A DNA stretch of 64,000 nt, from NCBI GenBank assembly GCA_950106755.1, contig OX467082.1, forward strand, positions 26,102,001-26,166,000, given 5' to 3'. This DNA is from Climacium dendroides (lineage: Eukaryota; Streptophyta; Bryopsida; Hypnales; Climaciaceae). Every line of letters begins with the position of its first letter. The stretch's first letter is position 1. Made by a program: the position numbers and the translations under genes. Shown one piece after another: positions 57,718 to 64,000 of this stretch. The notes beneath the pieces were generated by a model. That model was not told where the DNA came from. It made no database searches and saw only the letters and a program-made list of their open reading frames with translations.

Positions 57718-57900
57718 TTAGTCCGTGCTTTCATCGCTATTCGATCGGTTTGGGGATATGCCTCCCGGTTTGAGCAGGCAATTAATTTCTATGATGATTT
57801 CTTGAATTTCCAGTTGTGTGCTGCATGACTTAGATGTCGCAACAGAGTAGAACACTCGAAGCTCCACTAGTCTGTGCTGCTTAGAAATGGGTTGATCCAT
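57718..57900 (-). CDS. Short open frame, possible exon, unrecognised
   Basis: It reads MDQPISKQHRLVELRVFYS, then TQLEIQEIIIEINCLLKPGG, and stops at 57,718. Composition is protein-like. It diverges from the plus-strand exon that begins at 58,061. Start by first ATG only; no family recognised. Confidence 0.3.
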   Translation of the reverse strand: MDQPISKQHRLVELRVFYSVATSKSCSTQLEIQEIIIEINCLLKPGGISPNRSNSDESTD

Positions 57901-58060
57901 GAAAAGAAACTAATTATTAGTCACTGATGACTGTTTTTAGTGCTGAATTGGCAGGTAGGAGGAAACGTGTCGAGGTCGACCGCAATCTATTGCAGTTGTT
58001 GGTTTGAGTCCATCGAGCAGCTACGAACAAAGACGTCAAATAGAAGCCTCCAGCTAAAAG

Positions 58061-58464
58061 ATGGCATCACCGATATCCTCCCAGCAGAGCAGTGACGAAG
58101 AGTGCCGCGAAGAGTTTGACACTAGAATGTTTAACCCATAAACGACGCGGAGGACGTTTTTTGGCTGATGAATGACAAAGAATCTCCAAGTGCAACTATT
58201 CATCTTCCAAATTTTTTGTGAAAAGGGAATGTCTTCTACAGTAGTTTGTCTTCTAATGAGTGCTTTTGCATTTTTTTAAACCAACAATTTACACCGTACC
58301 AACCGTACCAAAACAGATGATTTCCACGGTGACCGGCTGCGTCGTTTAAGGGTTAACATGGTGTATCGACTGGAGAAAATGGACACCATTTTCTCTAACA
58401 AGCTTGTTTCCAAGTCCATGGCCACCGAGGTGGTGCAAGGCCATTCACCTACTCCCTCGTATGT
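58061..58464 (+). pseudogene. Coding exon interrupted by a piggyBac-like MITE
   Basis: The frame starts MASPISSQQSSDEECREEFD at 58,061 and would continue, but meets a stop a few codons into the inserted element. After the element the sequence stays open in the matching frame (MVYRLEKMDTIFSNKLVSKS, then MATEVVQGHSPTP) up to a GTATGT donor at about 58,465. The target TTAA belongs to the codons for Phe and Asn, and element plus one TTAA is 222 bases, a multiple of three. The two halves therefore belonged to one exon of at least 60 codons. An internal ATG just after the element could still start a shorter protein. Product unknown. Confidence 0.6.
58135..58352. mobile_element. piggyBac-like MITE with TTAA target duplication, copy 2
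   Basis: The element is 218 bases, with TTAA at 58,131-58,134 and 58,353-58,356. The left end is CCCATAAACGACGCGGAGG; the right end is the reverse complement of CCCTTAAACGACGCAGCCGG. The interior matches the degenerate copy near 5,085-5,225. It sits inside a coding exon. Confidence 0.88.
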
Positions 58465-58479
58465 TTGCAAGCAGATGAG

Positions 58480-59500
58480 CAGTTCTTTTCTTTCAGGAGA
58501 ACGTTTGTTCTGAAACTGCTTTAATTTTTTTATGCTTGCAATGCACATATGTATGATTCTCCGATGCACTACCTAGTACAGGTCTTGCCATTATCAAACC
58601 AACAAATAAGCGAATGATGGGCTGTTGGACAGGAATCCCCAGGACAATGTTTTTGTTACAGCTTGCAAATAGTTACTATGTTTAATCTTGCGACGCTTCA
58701 TTCCTCAAACCCTGATGACAAATTCAGCACTGTTACACGGACCGGAACTCAACATGTCCTGAGAAATGTTTACTTGATCACTGGTTTTGTAAACGTTTTG
58801 AAGCAATCTGGTTTTTATTTACCTATGCTTGTATTGATTCATACATTCATCTCCTGACTTGGTAATCCAAGGAATTAACAAACACTAGCTTGCTAGATTA
58901 TTTCACTTGAGCATCTCCTGAGCACTCAAGAAAGATTTTTGTGAAAAATTTAAACTTTTTACTATTCTCTTGTAATGCTGGATCGTATCTCCTACGTTGA
59001 TGCTTAAGCTGATTATGAAGTTAGACGGAATGTTTGTACAAATGATTCTATCGATCACCATGGCGAAAAGTTCTATAAAGATATCACTTTCCTGATGACG
59101 GATAGCGCCTTAGATATGAATGGCGCATCAAGATTACACCGCGTTCTGTCAAAAGGGCAAAGCCTCGAGTTTTGCTTATGGGGTTTTGCTTATGGGCTAA
59201 GTGGATGGAAAGCTTTCTTGACAGGACAACCAAATCAAAGTTGGCGACACCCTCATCTTCAGCTTGATTGGATTTTTGTGCTTCCAAGTGCTTATTGGTA
59301 GAGCACTTGCCCAGGGGTCCACTTGGGTGACCACAACAAACAACAATGTAAACCAAGACAATGCAAGCCTAACCCTAATTTGATGCACATTGTGCAATCA
59401 AGCACCATCATGTCTTTTATTTGTAGCAATCATCTGTCATCTATCAATATGCAAGCACCTAGAAAATCAATTTTATTTGGAAGACTTAAGCTTGGTAGCA
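58480..59500. other. Possible downstream part of the interrupted gene; nothing certain
   Basis: Short open pieces on both strands lack domains. A plus-strand piece near 59,083-59,300 reads DITFLMTDSALDMNG but has no supporting splice context that I can verify. Confidence 0.25.
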
Positions 59501-59534
59501 TGTGAGCTTAGGATCTTGAGCCTATGAGCTTAGG

Positions 59535-59800
59535 AGCTTAGGCTTCTATATTATACGCACCTTCTATGGTTATAGGATATTTATAATATAGGTACTTATA
59601 TTATAAGCATTTTTCATGGTTATAGGATATTTATATTATAAGTGCCTATATTATAGATGTCTATGTTATAACCACCTTTTATGGCTATAGGATATTTATA
59701 TTATAGGTGTTTATGTTATGCGTACCTATGTTATAACCACCTTCCATGGTTATAGAGTATTTATGACATAGGCACCTTCAATAGTTGTAGAGTACCTAGT
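59535..59800. repeat. AT-rich minisatellite, array 1
   Basis: Units of about 55-60 bases are built from CACCTTCTATGGTTATAGG, ATATTTATATTATA and GTGCCTATATTATA variants. Flanking GAGCTTAGGAGC on the left and AGCTCAAGGC..GTAGGCTT on the right also occur around array 2. Confidence 0.8.
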
Positions 59801-59809
59801 TACACATAA

Positions 59810-60880
59810 GCTCAAGGCTTGTAGGCTTGCATTTCTAGGCTTACATGCTAACATCATTAATCTTGGTAAGTCATTTCCTACTTTTGCATGCCTTCTATCT
59901 ATGGGAGGAAGAAAGAGGTAGCCCTTGCCTACCCAATGCATGTCCAAAAGCCATAGCTAGTTGAACTACCTCTAAATGACTTTTCTTCCATGATGGTATT
60001 CGTTCAAATGGTATTATTAATATTATGCATTTCTTGATGCTAAATTGGTCTTAATTATAGAACACATCGTTTTTCTTGGTGGCAAGTTGTTCTTTCATTC
60101 TTCTTGGAGCTCCATAGCTCCAAGATGAGTTGCAATTGAAAAGTCCCACTAAGACTGTCAATATGGTGAAGGCAAAGAAGACCTACCATAAAGAAATGGT
60201 GAAGGTCAACATTTATCTATAGTTTGTTTGGAAAATTTTCCTTCCTATCCAAAATCTTGCATTTTGAAATTTTTCCTCATTGGCAATTCAAACTTTATAG
60301 CCAACATGGTGGAACAAACCAAGAACTACGAAATGAGCAAGTAACTATATATTGAAAATAATGACATAATTAGAATCTAATGAGTTTTTTCCAAAAATAT
60401 GAAAGAATTTAATTACATAATTATGATTATTGCATACTCTTGTATTTCATATTCTATTGTTGTTTGTAGATGTAGAGCAGTTGTTAGCTTTTTGAGGATA
60501 ATTGTTGAAACTAAATTATTTTCTTTTGAAGAAGTGAGTGAAAACATTTTGTGGACAGTATCAACTCATATGAACATTTGGATTGCATTTATTTGAATAT
60601 AAATATAAATGTCAGCTAGAAAACTTATTGTATGGCTACTTGGTCCTTTGTCACGCTTTTATTATTCCTTATACAAGTTGTTTTGTATGCTTCTCTTGCT
60701 CTCCCTTGAATTCGACTCTTACCCCCTTTTTCATAAATGTATGGTGAATTTTGATTTTTGAAATCCTAAAACAAGAAGTCATTTGTAACAAATGAAAGAC
60801 TAGTCATTTTGTACATTTCATGATCTTGCAATTAGAGCAAGGAGTGCTAGCTTGCAAATATAGAACCTATGAGCCCATGA
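59810..60880. other. AT-rich spacer between minisatellite arrays, no gene
   Basis: Nothing recognised. Confidence 0.4.
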
Positions 60881-60884
60881 GCTT

Positions 60885-61105
60885 AGGAGCCTATATTATA
60901 GACACCTTTTATAGTTATAAGTGTCTATATTATAGACTCTTTACATGTTATAGTGAACCTATATTATGGATACATATATTATAAACACCTTCTATAGTTA
61001 TAGTTATCTATATTATAGATTCTTTCCATATTATAGTATTCCTATATTATAAGTACATATATTATAAACACCTTTAAATAGTTGTAGGTACATACCTACA
61101 GCTAG
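60885..61105. repeat. AT-rich minisatellite, array 2
   Basis: Units contain CTATATTATAGAC, CTTTATAGTTATA and ATATTATAAACACC variants. The array and about 40 bases on each side are related to 59,500-59,850, so the array was duplicated with its flanks. Confidence 0.75.
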
Positions 61106-61109
61106 CTTA

Positions 61110-62500
61110 AGGATTCATAGGCTCACATCTCTATGTTTATGCACTTATATCATTGCAATTAGAACTAATGTTTTCAACTAAATACTAAATGAAAACTTCT
61201 ACATGGCTAGTGGCACAAAAGGCAACTTCAATATTAACAATGTTAGATTTGGATTATATAAATTAGTAGCAAGTAATGAAAAAATTAAGTTAATTAATGT
61301 AAATGGTCAAAGAAATTTAAAAACTTGCTAATATTTTGCCAATGTATGTATTCATACTTTCAAATTTAGTTTATGAACTTACTAGGTACCTCCATGCTTC
61401 ATTGAAAAAATTGATTATTCAAATGGATTGTTGCATCCTTGCCTTAGAAATAAGAAAAAGAATTCTAAACTCTTACTTACAGCCATGCAATGACAATTTT
61501 TGTCAATTTATAGAATTGAGACTCTCTTAAGAAAAATTATTCATTTAGTCAATAGTTTTTCAACCACAAAAAGATATAAGATCTAGTGAAATATGAGCAT
61601 AGATATGAGCATTGGAAAATGCAATCTTTGAATCACAGAGAACTTTTGAGGTATGAACATTTGAAAAATAAATGTTTTTAAAGATAATCTCTAAAGCACC
61701 AAACATTATTTTTGAACAACATAGCAATTTTGTTCAACTTACTAAGAGCAGAGATATTCACTATATTTTTTGAATTTTTTTTGGATGTGGAAACAAGGAG
61801 TATCTTGCTACTCCACCATATTTTTCTACAATTGCATGTGCCCATGACTCCATGAGGAGTTATGGGGGGAAATGTTTTTTTTCATGGATAGAGGCAACTG
61901 ATGGGCAAGATTATTTACATTAGAGTAAAAATTTACATTGCCATTTTTGAAGGAGCTTGGGCAAGACCTTAGGGCAACTCTCGGCTAGGTTCAAACCATG
62001 GTACTTTTGACATTTTTTAGAGCACACAAATTTGTCAATGTACAAGGGAATGGTGGTAAGGAGGCAAGTGCTTTGTAGCTTCTCTTGGCCTAAGAAGGTG
62101 GTTATTTCTAACTACCACATTTGAAAATACCTTTTAAAATTACCAATTGAAAATACCACATTTGAAATTCAAGCACCCATTGAGTCAAATACCAATTTGT
62201 CATTTGACAATCTACAACCAAGAAAAATTCTAATGATATAATAAAGAAATTGCATCATTGGCATATGTGGCAATGAAGAGTAAAGAGGTTGTTTTTATAA
62301 TAATATCCATTGTTGAATCCTCAAAGGATATGGGATAATGTGAAGGTGAGAGCTCGACATACTGCTCATTGTCAAAACATAGGAATTGTATTCCAAATAG
62401 AATTTCAAGTACCATTCTGGTATAGTAGAATAATATTTTTCAAAAAAAATTACATAAAAAAAGTTGATCAATCAAGCTAAATTTCATTTCTAGCACAATT
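61110..62500. other. AT-rich stretch with no supported gene
   Basis: Nothing recognised beyond short accidental frames. Confidence 0.4.
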
Positions 62501-62529
62501 CATAGCAAATAATTGATGAGTTGTAAAGA

Positions 62530-63160
62530 GTTGAAAGGGATATGGGCACTACCATCTAGTTGCTCCACCTTCGCAGCAATGACAATTTGCATTTGCTTAA
62601 GTACAATATCTACCAAGCTTTGCAACCAGACAAAATCAACACTATTTCATTTATCTTGTAGAGCAACCCACATTTCATCAACATTCTTTGGTTTTGATTG
62701 CTTTTGCATATCTAATTTCATCTTTGCCCACAAGTTCTCAATTAGATTCAAATTTAGAGGAATTGGTTGGCTAATCCAACTTTTTAATGCAATGCAATTT
62801 GCACCACTGTTTTGGTACATTGGATTTGTGTGTTAGGACACCATCTATTATGAGAATCCCATGGCTAATCCCCCCAAAGTCAAAAAGCTTGTTGTTGTAA
62901 ACTTGACGTATAAAATTTGTAGCAATTTGCTTCTCTTTTTCCATTTAAACCAAGCAACTTTTGCATCTAACAACAAATGAACTCCAAATCATCATGGAAG
63001 TTTTGTCACACTTGAAAAAGGTACTAAGCAATTGAGTTCATATTTCTCATAGATTGTTTTCTACACCAAAATACAATGGTCTAAGTCTTTTCTAATCTCA
63101 AAAGTTGATTCATTAGTCCAAATGTCATTAAGGAAAGTCTTTTTTTGAGCCACATTTTGA
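62530..63160 (-). pseudogene. Decayed Tc1-like transposase
   Basis: Minus-strand fragments in shifting frames follow the Tc1 order: DIWTNESTFEI (normally a W.DE motif) near 63,130; SMMIW then GILIIDGVLTHKSN near 62,980-62,840; and the C-terminal LNLNLIENLWAKMK, then PKNVDEMWVALQ near 62,760-62,660. Stops and shifts lie between them, and several catalytic residues are changed. It cannot encode an active protein. No terminal repeats were found. Confidence 0.75.
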
Positions 63161-63169
63161 GGTTGTCCA

Positions 63170-64000
63170 TATCATGTCACATTGCAAAGTCAATATGCTC
63201 ATCATAACATTAGTCTTCAACTCCAACGTCCATCGTAATTGAATATTCACTATGAGGATTTAGTTACCATGATGAACAATCTTGATGAAAATAGTCACAA
63301 TCTAGATGAATAGGACCATTTGATTGACAAATTTGACAATATCTAAGGAAGACCAGCTCAACGGATCTGCCATCCAATTTGATAGATTGATTGTCCAATC
63401 AATGGATATGAAGAAAAGACCCACTAAACTAAATCAATGTTTTTAATCCCAATGTAAATCTTATATTAAAAAAATTGAAAATTAAAAGCCAAAACAGTTC
63501 ACATTCTAGACTATAATCTTTCTTGAGTATCCTCTACATAGGCACAAGAAGGCAAATTTGAACAAAACAATTTGATTATGCCCCTAGTGCTGCTAATTAG
63601 TACATCCAACCACTACAAACCTTGCATCCATCAATTTCATAATTCTATATCCAAAACTCTCTTCAACTCCCTTCACAATTTGTAACAATGCCAAGACTGT
63701 TCATACGGACTCCTCACGGACTTCTCATCTTGTCAATGACAAAACCATTGTTCAAAGAAAGAGTGATAAAGAAATTCATTGGTTTTAGAATAATCTTCTG
63801 GAACCTCTAGCCTCTTTGAGTTGTTTGTTTGTTTAGAACGTCTAATAACCCTAACTTGTTCAATGTAACATCCTTGGTACTTATTGATGAAATTCATTTT
63901 TGGATACAATTGACACAAATCTCTTTCAAATGCATTCCATTTGAAAATTTGATGCTTGTATTTTCTTAAATTATCATTTCTTCATTGGATTGGTTCCATC
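63170..64000. other. AT-rich stretch with no supported gene
   Basis: It may include the lost 5' part of the Tc1-like relic, but no motif is legible. The open piece at 63,733-63,918 (minus) is not recognisable. Confidence 0.35.

Noticed and set aside
61980..62000. A B-box-like GGTTCAAACC as a tRNA or SINE promoter
   Set aside because: No matching A box at the right distance and no cloverleaf could be drawn.
1..64000. CRISPR array, bacterial operons or rRNA genes
   Set aside because: No regular short repeats with unique spacers, no Shine-Dalgarno-led operons and no rRNA-like sequence. The tandem repeats found have diverged units and no spacers.

Overview
This window looks like nuclear DNA from a land plant, most likely an early-diverging lineage (bryophyte or another seedless plant). 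Coding islands are split by GT-AG introns and sit in AT-rich DNA packed with small DNA transposons. Plant-type families are recognisable: a PHT1 phosphate/H+ symporter, a UTR-type UDP-galactose transporter, TKL kinases and a jacalin-like lectin domain. The species assignment is inference; I recognise no species-specific marker.

Layout. 0-3.3 kb and 16.6-19.4 kb hold two copies of one segmental repeat, plus a third partial copy, with splice-bounded putative exons on the minus strand. 3.3-16.6 kb is mostly AT-rich and carries TA-flanked MITEs (5.9, 6.5, 11.8, 12.4 kb), seven copies of a short A-tailed SINE-like retroposon and several minisatellites. 19.4-19.9 kb is a tandem repeat. 22.0-27.9 kb and 33.7-38.6 kb are a direct segmental duplication. 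Each copy carries a minus-strand gene fusing an N-terminal helical region, a TKL kinase domain and a jacalin-like lectin domain. Between them lie a nested MITE pair, a heavily decayed ORF (29.2-31.7 kb) and a foldback repeat.

39.6-41.8 kb is a broken PIF/Harbinger-type transposon (Myb/SANT-like ORF plus DDE transposase). 42.95-45.31 kb is a complete pogo/mariner-like element with terminal inverted repeats, a TA target duplication and a transposase broken by two adjacent TGA codons. 45.3-58.5 kb is the gene-rich part: a seven-exon UDP-galactose transporter (46.7-49.5 kb), several unrecognised spliced reading frames, the PHT1 gene (52.9-55.0 kb), and an exon split by a piggyBac-like MITE (58.1 kb). 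58.6-64 kb is AT-rich with a paired minisatellite and a decayed Tc1-like transposase.

The most interesting candidate system is the tandem kinase-jacalin pair. By architecture it resembles plant lectin-kinase or kinase-fusion immune receptors. One copy has a one-base indel near its end and now reads into a Mutator-like insertion, so its C-terminus is partly transposon-derived. The paralogue preserves the uninterrupted insertion site. All functional statements come from sequence reading alone, without database searches.
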